From JAIVJZ01 sp035645695 (GTDB lineage: Bacteria > Acidobacteriota > Blastocatellia > Pyrinomonadales > Pyrinomonadaceae), in contig DASQMC010000013.1 in the NCBI GenBank assembly GCA_035645695.1, positions 1-64,000 on the forward strand: a stretch of DNA of 64,000 bases, read 5' to 3'. Under the pieces are notes generated by a model. The model worked only from the letters and a program-made list of their open reading frames with translations. It was not told the origin of the DNA and made no database searches. This document shows positions 24,759-35,387 of the stretch, one piece after another. Every line of letters begins with the position of its first letter. Position 1 is the stretch's first letter. Position numbers and translations under genes: made by a program.

Positions 24759-25766
24759 ATGTCAGACCAGCGTGCACAACAAGCGGACTTGTTGATTATC
24801 GGCGCAGGCCCGGCCGGGCTGTCGGCCGCCGCCGCCGCCGCGCGCGAGGGACTCGACTACATCGTCGTCGAAAAAGGACTGATCGCCGACACTATTTATC
24901 ACTACCCCGTCGGCCGCACCGTCTTTTCCACGCCCGACGAACTGGAGTTGCGCGAAAACACCCTGCGCCCCTGCCGCGACAAGCCGACGCGCGAGGAACT
25001 GCTTTCGCACTACGTTCGCTTCGCGCTCGGCGAACGCCTGCGCATCCACACGGAAGAAGGCGCGGAGTCGATTGAACGCGACGCGGAGACGGGCGCGTTC
25101 AACGTCCGCACGACGCGCGCGTCTTACAGGGCGTCGCGCGTTCTCGTCGCGACGGGCGCTATGGCCTACCCGCGCCGCCTGAACGTGGCGGGCGAAGACC
25201 TGCCGAAAGTTCATCACCGCTTCGTCGAGCCTTACCCCTACGTGCGCAAAGAGGTGCTCGTCGTCGGCGGCGGAAATTCCGCCGCCGAGGCCGCGCTCTT
25301 CCTCTCCGAAGAGGGCGCGCACACCACGCTCGCCATCTGGCGCGCCGACTGGGAACAGCGCGACCCCAAGATGAACGCCATCAAACACTGGGTGCGCGCT
25401 CCGCTCGAACGCGAACTCGAAGAGGGACGCCTCCGCCTCGCCTTCTTCACACAGCTTCAAGAGATCACCGAACGCGAAGTCCGCCTCCAAACGGAAGACG
25501 GCCTCTCGCACACGCTCCCGAACGACGCCGTCTTCATCCTCATCGGCGCGGACGCCGACAACACGCTCCTGCGCCGCGCCGGAGTCGAGTTCACCACCGC
25601 CGGCCTCGCCCAGGTGCCCGTCTACAACCCCGACACCTACGAAACCAACGTCCCCGGCCTCTACGTCGCCGGCCACTTCACCCACGCCCGCCACATCAAA
25701 CAGGCCATCGCCGTCCCACGCCTCATCGTCCCGCTCATCGCTCAACGCTTGCGCACCACTGCCTGA
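24759..25766 (+). CDS. ypdA: YpdA family bacillithiol disulfide reductase (FAD/NAD(P)-dependent)
   Basis: 335 residues. FAD-binding motif DLLIIGAGPAGLSAAAAA at residues 10-27, the family-specific YHYPVGRTVFSTPDELELRE, the second dinucleotide site VLVVGGGNSAAEAALFL, and FILIGADADNTLLRRAGVEF with GLYVAGHF near the end. YpdA uses NADPH to reduce bacillithiol disulfide; like other YpdA proteins it lacks a thioredoxin-reductase CxxC. The ATG at 24759 is chosen because the FAD motif begins nine residues later; the frame runs further upstream without similarity. It pairs functionally with bshC at 18.3-20.0 kb. Confidence 0.88.
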   Translation: MSDQRAQQADLLIIGAGPAGLSAAAAAAREGLDYIVVEKGLIADTIYHYPVGRTVFSTPDELELRENTLRPCRDKPTREELLSHYVRFALGERLRIHTEEGAESIERDAETGAFNVRTTRASYRASRVLVATGAMAYPRRLNVAGEDLPKVHHRFVEPYPYVRKEVLVVGGGNSAAEAALFLSEEGAHTTLAIWRADWEQRDPKMNAIKHWVRAPLERELEEGRLRLAFFTQLQEITEREVRLQTEDGLSHTLPNDAVFILIGADADNTLLRRAGVEFTTAGLAQVPVYNPDTYETNVPGLYVAGHFTHARHIKQAIAVPRLIVPLIAQRLRTTA

Positions 25767-25849
25767 CAATCGGAATAAAGGGCGCGCGGCGTTTATCGCC
25801 TGCCGGGAGGCCACATCGAAGAGATAAGCGACCTGCCTTCAGTCGATCT

Positions 25850-27283
<1,434 letters not shown>

Positions 27284-27444
27284 CGCGGCTTATGACTAAT
27301 CCTTTCCGAGTTGAAAGCTGTGCGGGATTGATGGCTTTAACTCTAACGCCAACGGCGCGCGCCGCGCAAGGAAAAGATAAATGCGCCCGCGTTCTAATTC
27401 AACTTGTACTCCGTGCCACCTCCCAGACTGTCGTTAACATTATC

Positions 27445-28515
27445 TTATTCGTTGCCGGACGCACCGCGCGCTTCCCGCAACAGCAGCGCGATCTCGGAGG
27501 CGACGGACGAATCAAACTTGTCGCGACGGGCAGCCATTCGCAGCGACCGCTCGCCGAGCAGCGCGTAGACGGCCAACGCGCCGCGCCCGTCTTCTCCGGC
27601 ATCACGCAGCGCCTTGAGATGCTTGCGCACGGTCGAGATGTCGGCGCGTGCGAACGTGCCGGTCAGGGCGTCGTCCGGCGCGTGTGATCTCAGGTTGTCG
27701 AGCGTGCTTGCGAGCAACGGCAGGAGCACCCGGCGCGCTCGCGCGTCGCTCAGGCCGCAGCGCGCCAGCAACCCGGCGGCGAGCGAAAAGAGTGCGACCG
27801 TGTGACCGGAAGTGATGACGGCCGCCGCGTGATAGAGCGATTTGTCGCGCGCGGCGAGGGAGAAACTCCGGCCGCCGAGGGCGCGGACGATTTTGCGCGC
27901 CGCCGTGAGAGCGTGGGCTTCGCCTTCGAGACAGTAGAATGCCCCGCGCAGGTTTCGCGCGCCGCCCGCGGGGTCGTTAATTGAGACGAGCGGGTGGATC
28001 GAGCCGAGACTGTAACCGTGCTTGGCGAGCGGCGCGAGCGCGTCCGAACCGAGCGCGCCGCTCGCGTGCAGGGCGATGCGATGGCGGCGAGGCGGAGGTT
28101 GCGAGCCTTGTCCTCGTGCGCCCGCCACTTCGGCGAGACGCGCGGCGACTCCGGCGATCTGATCGTCGGGCGTGGTGACGAGTATGAGGTCTATAGCCTC
28201 TGGGAGCGAGTCTAACCCGGTGGCGTCGAGCGCGAGAGGGCGCGGCGAGAGGGCGCGGGCGGCGAGGCGTGCGCGGGCGGCGCGGCGCGCGACGAGGGCG
28301 ACAACTTGATAGCCGCTTTGGCTCAGCGCGAGCGCGAGCGCGGAACCGAGTCGCCCCGCGCCGATAACGGCAACCGACGGCTGCCGAGACGGAGCGGAGC
28401 GCACAGGGGCTTTCCGCGCCGTCGATGCCTGCGTACTATCTTTGCGCGCTTTTGCCTGCTGCGTCCCTGTGCCCGCTCTCTTTATCTTTTTGTCGCTCCC
28501 GTCTTGAGGCTTCAC
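27445..28515 (-). CDS. Rossmann-fold protein with DUF2520 domain
   Basis: 356 residues. After a basic, Ala/Lys/Ser-rich N-terminal stretch of 45 residues comes a dinucleotide-binding motif (VAVIGAGRLGSALALALSQSG), LILVTTPDDQIAGVA, HASGALGSDAL, GSIHPLVSI and then the helical DUF2520 half with LYHAAAVITSGHTVALFSLA. The family resembles ketopantoate/6-phosphogluconate-type dehydrogenases, but its substrate is unknown. The GTG start at 28515 overlaps the stop of the large ATPase gene by four bases, so the two are co-translated. Confidence 0.88.
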   Translation of the reverse strand: MKPQDGSDKKIKRAGTGTQQAKARKDSTQASTARKAPVRSAPSRQPSVAVIGAGRLGSALALALSQSGYQVVALVARRAARARLAARALSPRPLALDATGLDSLPEAIDLILVTTPDDQIAGVAARLAEVAGARGQGSQPPPRRHRIALHASGALGSDALAPLAKHGYSLGSIHPLVSINDPAGGARNLRGAFYCLEGEAHALTAARKIVRALGGRSFSLAARDKSLYHAAAVITSGHTVALFSLAAGLLARCGLSDARARRVLLPLLASTLDNLRSHAPDDALTGTFARADISTVRKHLKALRDAGEDGRGALAVYALLGERSLRMAARRDKFDSSVASEIALLLREARGASGNE

Positions 28516-31500
28516 GCGGCATCGATGTTTTGCTCAAACATGATCTCGATGAGCGCGGCGTCGTAAGGCAGTTCATCAAACCACTGTTGCCAGCGCGCCG
28601 CAAGTTCTTCGCGCGTGACGAGACCGCGCACGACGCCGCCCGGCAGGTGAACGCGCCAGGGCTCGGCGGGCGGCGTCTTCTCCAACGCGCGCGCGATGAG
28701 GCGCACGTCCGCATGGGTGAAATTGTCGGGAGCCTGCCGTTGACTGAAGCGGTGCGCGAGGGCGTAGGCGCGTGCGGCCGTCTCGCCGTCGGCCGTGCCG
28801 GAGACGAGCAGGTCGAGAGCGTGCGCGAGGTGCGTGTAAAAGCGTGCGAGCGTGCGGCGATAGGCGGCGCGCCCGCGCTCGGTGATTTCGGCGAGGAGCG
28901 GAGCGGCGTTGAGATAATGTTCGGCGCGCGCGAGGCGAAACGCGCAGGCGCAGCGCGGGCGAGCGGCGAGCAGGAGCGTGGTCGGCAGATCGCAACGCGC
29001 GTTCTTCACTTCGGCGACGAGCGACGCGGCTTCTTCCCACAGGTGCGGCGCGACGAACGGCAGCCGTGCGAGCGCTTCAAAGTCGCGCCACTCCGCGCCG
29101 CGCGTGAACTCGTCGAGCGCCGCGTGGTCGCACCCGTGGCCTACGGCGCGCTCGTGTATGTCCGCGTAGTGCGCGGCGTAATGCGCTTGAAATTCCTGCC
29201 AGAGCAGTTCAAAGCGTTCGGTGCGGGCGGCGTCAAAGAGGTTGTGCGGGTCGTCCGCGATGAGCAACAACTCGCGGCGCGCGCTCTCGACCACTTCGAG
29301 CGAGGTCTGTTCGGCGGCCGACAGGTAGGCGCGCACGCTTTCGCGGCGGATGATGCCGGTCGTGTAGATGCGCAGCGCGGCGAGTTGATCAGCGGCACGC
29401 GCGAATTGTTCGGGCGAGCCGGCGTAGACATCCGCGACGCGCTGCAAGCCTTCTTCGAGCGAGAGGCTACCGGCGAGAGCATCGGCCACGGCGTCGGCCG
29501 CCGCGCCGAACGTGCGGCGCACGGCCGAGGCCAGTTCCCACGCGCGCGTGGTGAGACCGGCGTCGGGCAGCGCGTCGAATTCTTTGAGCGCCGTCTCGGC
29601 GCGCCACGCGGCGAGCCACGCGGCGAGGGCGGTGCGCACGCTCTCTCGCGCGGCGGCATCGGCGACCGAAGGAAGCGTCGCATCGCCCGTCAGCAGCCGC
29701 GCCCAGTTCGTCAGTTCCTCTGCGTTGTGATGAATCTCGGCGGCGCGCGAGACTCCGGCCACCTCGTCCCATTTAATAGACGAACCGAGCGTGCGGCGAC
29801 TGATGCGGTCGTTCGTCGCCGTGACGAGTTCGATGCGACGCTGCGCAACGAGCGCGGCGAGCACGAGGCATTGCATGCGGCGAGACAACCCGTAAGGCCG
29901 CCCGCCGAGGACACGTTCGACGGCGGCCAAAGGCACGACGCGGCTGCCCGCCGCATCCACGAGCGCGAGGATTTCGCGCACCCACGGCTGGCCGAGCACG
30001 GCATCGCCGCTTTCGGGGATGTAGATGTCGCCGCGCCGCGTGGCGAGTCCGAGAGGGACGACGAAAGTTTCGGCGAGTTGTTGGACGGCGGCGTCGGCGA
30101 CGTTCCCGCCGCCGAACAGGTGATCGACGATGAGCGCGATTTCGGGTTCGGTCGCCGTCGCGTCGAAATGCGGGTGCTGCGGGAAATGCGTTGCGAAGTG
30201 CGCTGCCAGCGCGCCTTCCAACATCGGGGCGAAACTCTGCGCGGCACGCGCTTCCGGCGTGAAGGCGTCGCTCTCGCCGCCGACCGACAGCCGCCCGTCG
30301 TCAACGTAGAGGCGCGACCAGATGCGCTCGGCCTGCGCGGCGAGCGAGTTGGCGGCGGCGCGCGCCGTCTCGCCGAATTCCGCGAGCGACGCATCGGTGC
30401 GCAAAGCGACCAGACGACGCAGGATGCTCAACTCTTCCGCGTAACATTCCGCAGGCCGCCAGGCGACCGGGAGCGTTTCAGCGCCCGCGCCCGCCGTGTG
30501 GCGGCTCTCGGCGGCGGCCTCCGAAACGTTTTCGTCGTCAACGCAAAGGGCGTCATGCACGAACAGTTCCCATTGGCATCCGCCGCCCGGCGTCTCACCC
30601 GTCGCGCCGTCCGGCGTCTCGCCCGCCTCGTCAAACGGCGGCGTGCCCGTCGCGTCAAAGAGCGGCGCGCCCGGCATCGCGCGGCGCAGGAGACGGCCGA
30701 GGCGCGGCGAACCGCGCCACGTTACTTCAAAAGTCGCCTGCGTCGTGAGTTGCTCGTCGTCCGTGAAAGGCCAGTCTTCAAAACGCGCGCGCGGAAGCGT
30801 GCGGAGCAGCGCGGCAATCGCTTCGGTGTCAATCGCGGGCGACTCGCTTGAGGCGGCGAGGGCGGCATCAAAGTCGGCCGCCGCGCTGACCTGAAAACGG
30901 TAGCGCAACTCTTCCGCCTCGGCCTGCGCCGTGAGGCCGCGTTGCGGCGCGAGGTCGGTGAGACGTTTCAACATCTCGCCGACGCGCTCGATGGCCGCCT
31001 GCTGCGAATGCTCGTCCTGAAACAGGAGCGCGGCGCAAAGTTCGCGCGCCGTCGCGCCGCGCCCGTCGAGCGAGAGCACGAAGAGACTTTTCAGCACGAG
31101 CCGAACTTGCAGGCGTTGCATCGCCGGAAACTGTGCGACGGCTTTCGTCGCCAGTTCGTCGTAGACGCGAAAGGCTTCGCTCAAGTCGTCGGAACGGCGC
31201 AGAGAGTCTTCGCTGTGGTCGAAAACTTCATCGAGGAGGATGAGCGAGAGCGCGGGGCGATTGACGGCGTTGCGCGCGGCCGAGGCGGCGAAGGGCAGAA
31301 AGGCGAAGGCCGGGGCGTAGAGGCGCACGGAGGCCGACGTGTCGGCGATGAGCGGGTGGATGGGGTAGAGCGCGGCGAAGCGCGGCTCGCTCCAATTGAA
31401 GTTCGGCACGCTCTGTCGCAACGAGAGGTAAATTTCGTGCAGCGCGTCGCGCGCCGGGGCGTTCTTGCGCAGCACGTAGATGTTGGCGACGTGATAGAGA

Positions 31501-32192
31501 TGTTCCGGTTCGAGATAGTCGATCTGGAAGGTGCGCGCCAGCGAGACGTTGACGCCTTCCGCGCCCGCGATGTCGTCGTCGAGCGCGAGGGCGACGAAGG
31601 CGTTCGCGTCGCGCGCGGCCGCTGCCAATTCGCTCAAAAGCGGCCCGTCGTCTCGTTTGACGCGAGCTTCGCGGCCGAAAGCGGTGTCGATCAGTATGAC
31701 GAGCGTGGTCGGCGTGCGCGAGGTGCGCTCGGCCGCGTGCGCGAGCCACGCGGCGGGGTCGCCCGCCCATGCGGCCGCGCTCCCGCCGAAAGCGGCGGTG
31801 AACGCTTCGACCAACTCGTCGCGCAACGTCGGGCGCGTGCCGCGTGCGACGCGGACGAGTTGGTAGCGGCGATTCGACAGGCGACGCGCGCTGGAAGCGA
31901 CGTGGGCGTCCGCGATCTGCGTCTGTGGTCGTTCGGCGGCGGCGACGAGCGCGCCGAAAGTGGCGAGCGTGTGACTTTTGCCGACGCCGCGCATCCCGGC
32001 CAGCGCGTGCGCCGCCCCGCGCTCGTGCGAGAGGGCTGCGAGCGCGTCGAGCCAGCGGGCGAGGAGATCGGAGGTGGCGTCCGTGAAGCGATACGCGGCG
32101 AGCGCGCGAGCGGGTTCGGCCGCAAAATCCCGCACGTCGTCGAACTCCTGCGGCTCGACCAGGTCTTTGATCTTATCTTGTGTTCGTTTCAT
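28512..32192 (-). CDS. Very large P-loop ATPase (DUF6079/PglY-like), function unknown
   Basis: 1,226 residues from the ATG at 32192. An N-terminal AAA-type NTPase has the Walker A motif AGMRGVGKSHTLATFGALV near residue 55 and a Walker B-like TTLVILIDTAF near residue 150. Further recognisable stretches are FQIDYLEPEHLYHVANIYVL, YPIHPLIADTSASVRLYAPAF and SLILLDEVFDHSEDSLRR. The remaining 800 residues are helical, Ala/Arg/Glu-rich and without motifs I know. Size and layout recall the large ATPases of phage-defence systems (PglY/DUF6079, BrxC), but no methylase, phosphatase or protease partner lies nearby, so defence is speculative. It is translationally coupled to a DUF2520 protein. Confidence 0.75.
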   Translation of the reverse strand: MKRTQDKIKDLVEPQEFDDVRDFAAEPARALAAYRFTDATSDLLARWLDALAALSHERGAAHALAGMRGVGKSHTLATFGALVAAAERPQTQIADAHVASSARRLSNRRYQLVRVARGTRPTLRDELVEAFTAAFGGSAAAWAGDPAAWLAHAAERTSRTPTTLVILIDTAFGREARVKRDDGPLLSELAAAARDANAFVALALDDDIAGAEGVNVSLARTFQIDYLEPEHLYHVANIYVLRKNAPARDALHEIYLSLRQSVPNFNWSEPRFAALYPIHPLIADTSASVRLYAPAFAFLPFAASAARNAVNRPALSLILLDEVFDHSEDSLRRSDDLSEAFRVYDELATKAVAQFPAMQRLQVRLVLKSLFVLSLDGRGATARELCAALLFQDEHSQQAAIERVGEMLKRLTDLAPQRGLTAQAEAEELRYRFQVSAAADFDAALAASSESPAIDTEAIAALLRTLPRARFEDWPFTDDEQLTTQATFEVTWRGSPRLGRLLRRAMPGAPLFDATGTPPFDEAGETPDGATGETPGGGCQWELFVHDALCVDDENVSEAAAESRHTAGAGAETLPVAWRPAECYAEELSILRRLVALRTDASLAEFGETARAAANSLAAQAERIWSRLYVDDGRLSVGGESDAFTPEARAAQSFAPMLEGALAAHFATHFPQHPHFDATATEPEIALIVDHLFGGGNVADAAVQQLAETFVVPLGLATRRGDIYIPESGDAVLGQPWVREILALVDAAGSRVVPLAAVERVLGGRPYGLSRRMQCLVLAALVAQRRIELVTATNDRISRRTLGSSIKWDEVAGVSRAAEIHHNAEELTNWARLLTGDATLPSVADAAARESVRTALAAWLAAWRAETALKEFDALPDAGLTTRAWELASAVRRTFGAAADAVADALAGSLSLEEGLQRVADVYAGSPEQFARAADQLAALRIYTTGIIRRESVRAYLSAAEQTSLEVVESARRELLLIADDPHNLFDAARTERFELLWQEFQAHYAAHYADIHERAVGHGCDHAALDEFTRGAEWRDFEALARLPFVAPHLWEEAASLVAEVKNARCDLPTTLLLAARPRCACAFRLARAEHYLNAAPLLAEITERGRAAYRRTLARFYTHLAHALDLLVSGTADGETAARAYALAHRFSQRQAPDNFTHADVRLIARALEKTPPAEPWRVHLPGGVVRGLVTREELAARWQQWFDELPYDAALIEIMFEQNIDAA

Positions 32193-32657
32193 CCGCTTGT
32201 AAGGTGAGAAGGGGAAAAGCAGACCGTGACGCCGCCACGGAGCGGGAAGGCAAGGCACTTTCGACTGTACCACGCGCACGCAAAGGGGCGCAATCAATAT
32301 GCTTTTACACGCGCGCGGCGTGGCACAAACTCTATACTTTTCCCCGCACGCTGCTATAATGCGCCTGACGACAACCACCGAACACCCGTTTACTTTGACG
32401 GATTTCGAGGGGCGCACGCCTCGCCCGGACAGCGTACAACCGTCCTGGCGCAACCACTTGCGCGTCTGCCGGCATCAAAGAGTGACGCGCTTTTTGACGC
32501 CACCGAAAGGCAACGATCCAACTGTCGCGGTTGTTACCGGCTACGATGCGAGCGCGACCCTGACGCACAAGAAAGTTCACGTCGCACGAAGACCTTTCGG
32601 CGATTCCGGCCTGACGACAGGGATGAGCAACACTCCCCGGCGGCCACAAGTTGTTCG
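32193..32657. other. 465-base divergent spacer with a TATAAT box
   Basis: Between the large ATPase (minus) and the M48 protease (plus). TATAAT at 32355-32360 is a good -10 box, but the sequence 17 bases upstream (CTATAC) is a poor -35. If used, the protease transcript would have a leader of about 290 bases. An open frame from 32299 to 32661 overlaps the protease start by ATGA but looks non-coding. Confidence 0.5.
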
Positions 32658-33896
32658 ATGAAATTCTGGAGATTTTCCGCCATGTTCAACCAACTCTCAC
32701 GTAACGTTACGGCTCTCGCGCTCGCCTGGGCGCTCGTCGCCGGAGGCTCGTCCGTCGCGCTCGGCGCGCCGCAGAAGCAGGCTTCCAAGGGCGAGAAAGA
32801 GGCGGCCGAACAAAAGGCCAGAGCGGCCTCCGAGAAGCAGGACAGGGAAGACGCCGCCGAAGCCATTAACGCCAGAAAGAAGGCCGAGGCCACCAAGGGC
32901 AAGCCCCTTTCGACCGACGAAGACCCACGCCAGATCGGCAAGCGCAAGATCAACGGCGGCTTGATCGCCTCGATGAGCGGTTCGATTGAGAAGGAAGTCT
33001 CCTTCGGGCGCGAACTCGCGGCGGAAGTTGACCGGCAGGCTAAGTTCATCGAAGACCCGGTCATCACCGAATACGTCAACCGCGTCGGCCAGAACGTCGT
33101 GCTTCACTCGGACGCGAAAATCCCTTTCACCATCAAAGTCATCGACTCGGACGAGGTCAACGCCTTCGCGCTGCCCGGCGGTTTCTTCTACGTCAACAAG
33201 GGTCTGCTGCTGGCCGCCGACAACGAGGCGGAGGTGGCGGGCGTGATGGCGCACGAGATCGCCCACGTCGCCGCGCGTCACGCGATGGAAAACATCGCCA
33301 AGGCCAATCTTTATCAGGGGCTGGCGATGGCCGGTTCGATCTTCCTCGGCGGCATCCCCGGCCTCATCTACCAGAACACGGCGGGACTCGGTTTGGCCGC
33401 GCTCTTCTCGAAGTTCAGCCGCAGCGCGGAATCCGAAGCCGACAGGCTCGGCACGCAGTATCTCTACGCCGCCGGTTACGACCCGAACGCCATGGCGACG
33501 ATGTTTGAAAAACTCGCCTCCAAGAACAAGAAGAAGCCGGGCTTCCTCGCCAAGACGTTCTCGTCGCACCCGCAGTCCATCGAGCGGCTGGAAGCGTCGC
33601 GCGTACTGGTCGGGCGTTTCCCGGAGCGTGAGGAGTACGTTTTGAGCACGTCGGAATTCCAGCGCGTCAAGGGTCGCCTGCTGCGCCTCTCGAACGCGAA
33701 GGTTTCGACCGTGGGCGATATCGGCGGCAGCGGCAGCGAGGACGGGCCGCGACGCCCGACGCTCAAACGCCGCGCGCCCGCTCCGGCCGATGCGCCCGCA
33801 GGCACGACAACCGACCAGAAAGACCAAAAAGATGCGCCGCCGAAATTGAAACGCAACACGGACAATCCGAACCCCGCGACGACCGACAAACCGTAA
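32658..33896 (+). CDS. M48 family zinc metalloprotease, exported (BepA-like)
   Basis: 412 residues. A signal peptide (LALAWALVAGGSSVALGAP) is followed by a Lys/Glu/Ala-rich segment, then the M48 domain: VNRVGQNVVLHSDAKIPF, AFALPGGFFYVNKGLLL and the zinc motif VMAHEIAHVAARHAMENIAK (HExxH). The third ligand lies in SRSAESEADRLGTQYLY. The C-terminus has SSHPQSIERLEASR, then about 70 Lys/Pro/Asp-rich residues that look disordered. The family performs quality control of outer-membrane proteins. Start at ATG 32658; ATG 32682 is an alternative. A terminator follows at 33922. Confidence 0.9.
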   Translation: MKFWRFSAMFNQLSRNVTALALAWALVAGGSSVALGAPQKQASKGEKEAAEQKARAASEKQDREDAAEAINARKKAEATKGKPLSTDEDPRQIGKRKINGGLIASMSGSIEKEVSFGRELAAEVDRQAKFIEDPVITEYVNRVGQNVVLHSDAKIPFTIKVIDSDEVNAFALPGGFFYVNKGLLLAADNEAEVAGVMAHEIAHVAARHAMENIAKANLYQGLAMAGSIFLGGIPGLIYQNTAGLGLAALFSKFSRSAESEADRLGTQYLYAAGYDPNAMATMFEKLASKNKKKPGFLAKTFSSHPQSIERLEASRVLVGRFPEREEYVLSTSEFQRVKGRLLRLSNAKVSTVGDIGGSGSEDGPRRPTLKRRAPAPADAPAGTTTDQKDQKDAPPKLKRNTDNPNPATTDKP

Positions 33897-33921
33897 GCGA
33901 GTTTCAAACGACACAGACCAA

Positions 33922-33957
33922 AAGAGGCTCTCAGGTGCTAACGCCTGAGAGCCTCTT
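33922..33957 (+). terminator. Hairpin terminator after the M48 protease gene
   Basis: AAGAGGCTCTCAGG (33922-33935) pairs perfectly with CCTGAGAGCCTCTT (33944-33957) around an eight-base loop. Only a short T-containing tail follows. Confidence 0.75.
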
Positions 33958-34231
33958 CTGCTGAGTGCCTCTTGTGCGGCTTAATTCGTTATCTTTGCAG
34001 GCGGCACTACTATCATCTTTGCTTGCGCGGCTTAATTCACCGTGGCTCGCCTAGCGACTTCCCTCGCCTCTCACCGGCCTTTTTTCAATGCGCTCTTTTT
34101 TAATTGCGCCGGGTTTCGCACGCCTGATCCCGTAAGGTATGGGTGCGGGTGATAGGCGAGTTCGCCACGCCCGTCGCCGCAAATGTCGCGGCAAATCGAC
34201 GCGCTTCACGCATTTAACCCCGCGCCTTAAC

Positions 34232-34261
34232 TTGACAATTTTCCGCCCCGTTAAGTATTCT
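34232..34261 (+). promoter_or_regulatory. Sigma-70-type promoter of the rplM-rpsI operon
   Basis: TTGACA (34232-34237) and TATTCT (34256-34261) are 18 bases apart, 43 bases before the rplM ATG. Confidence 0.65.
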
Positions 34262-34303
34262 ACTCGTTCGCGTTTCAGACGCTATTTTCCGAGAGAGTTA
34301 TCT

Positions 34304-34768
34304 ATGTCAACTTACTTTCCCAGCGGGCAAGGTCTCGCAGAAAAACGCAAATGGTACGTCGTTGACGCGGCGGGGCAGACGGTCGGGCGGCTCGCGACGG
34401 AAGTGGCGCGCATTTTGTCCGGCAAGAACAACCCCCAGTGGACGCCGTTCATGGACATGGGCGATCACGTCATCGTCATCAACGCGCGCCAGGCCGTCTT
34501 CAAAGGCTCGAAGGGCGAGCAGAAAGTCTATCGCCACCACACGCTCTATCCGGGCGGCTTGCGCGAAATCAGCGTCAAGGATCAGTTCGCGAAGCACCCC
34601 GAGCGCGTCATCGAACTCGCCGTGCGCGGCATGCTCCCGAAGAACAAACTCGGGCGCGCGATGGGCAAGAAACTCAAAGTCTATGCGGACGCCAACCACC
34701 GGCACACGGCGCAAAAGCCCGAGCCGCTCGCGCTCGATCCGAGCACGGGACAACTCGCGCACCAGTAA
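34304..34768 (+). CDS. rplM: 50S ribosomal protein L13
   Basis: 154 residues. Core blocks KWYVVDAAGQTVGRLATEVA, GDHVIVINARQAVFKGSK, YRHHTLYPGGLREISVKDQF, AVRGMLPKNKLGRAMGKKLK and VYADANHRHTAQKPEP identify L13, an early-assembling protein of the large subunit. The ATG at 34304 follows GAGAGAG; the frame is open further upstream but only through the promoter. rpsI follows after 36 bases, the conserved rplM-rpsI operon. About ten extra residues precede the family core. Confidence 0.97.
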   Translation: MSTYFPSGQGLAEKRKWYVVDAAGQTVGRLATEVARILSGKNNPQWTPFMDMGDHVIVINARQAVFKGSKGEQKVYRHHTLYPGGLREISVKDQFAKHPERVIELAVRGMLPKNKLGRAMGKKLKVYADANHRHTAQKPEPLALDPSTGQLAHQ

Positions 34769-34804
34769 TTCAACACCTTTTCAGATTTCCAAGGACGAAA
34801 CATC

Positions 34805-35201
<397 letters not shown>

Positions 35202-35210
35202 TTCAGAGCG

Positions 35211-35274
35211 ATGAAGTGTGAACGCGGAACGATGAAGTGTGTTTTCATTCCGCGTTCATCGTTCATAGTTCGAC
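35211..35274. repeat. Word inverted repeat between rpsI and rpsB
   Basis: ATGAAGTGTGAACGCGGAAC with GATGAAGTG forms the left arm; CATTCCGCGTTCATCGTTCA forms the right. The same GAACGCG/GAACGAT words appear at 21031 and 60981, so this word is shared by three loci. Confidence 0.75.
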
Positions 35275-35373
35275 GTTTTTTCGCACACTCCATTGTCGTC
35301 GTCCGGGTTGGTTGCGGCTCCCGCGAGCGGGAGTCTCAGAACGGGCACGACGAGTACAATAAACCAATCACCT

Positions 35374-35380
35374 AAGGAGG
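35374..35380 (+). promoter_or_regulatory. Strong ribosome binding site deciding a TTG start of rpsB
   Basis: AAGGAGG ends seven bases before the TTG at 35388 and supports it over the ATG at 35406. Confidence 0.8.
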
Positions 35381-35387
35381 CTCACTT

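Larger units (their letters stand above)
33897..34303. other. 407-base spacer holding a terminator and the rplM promoter
   Basis: It contains the hairpin at 33922-33957, two copies of GCGGCTTAATTC at about 33977 and 34027, and the promoter at 34232-34261. No small gene is supported. An L13-leader-type autoregulatory structure was not recognised. Confidence 0.6.

Noticed and set aside
28425..30851. 808-codon plus-strand frame opposite the large ATPase
   Set aside because: It is antisense to a gene with a Walker motif and coupled start, and reads as low-information Arg/Ala/Glu sequence.
32299..32661. Open frame overlapping the M48 protease start by ATGA
   Set aside because: The best promoter box lies within its start, it has no motifs, and its codon choice includes many codons rare in the neighbours.
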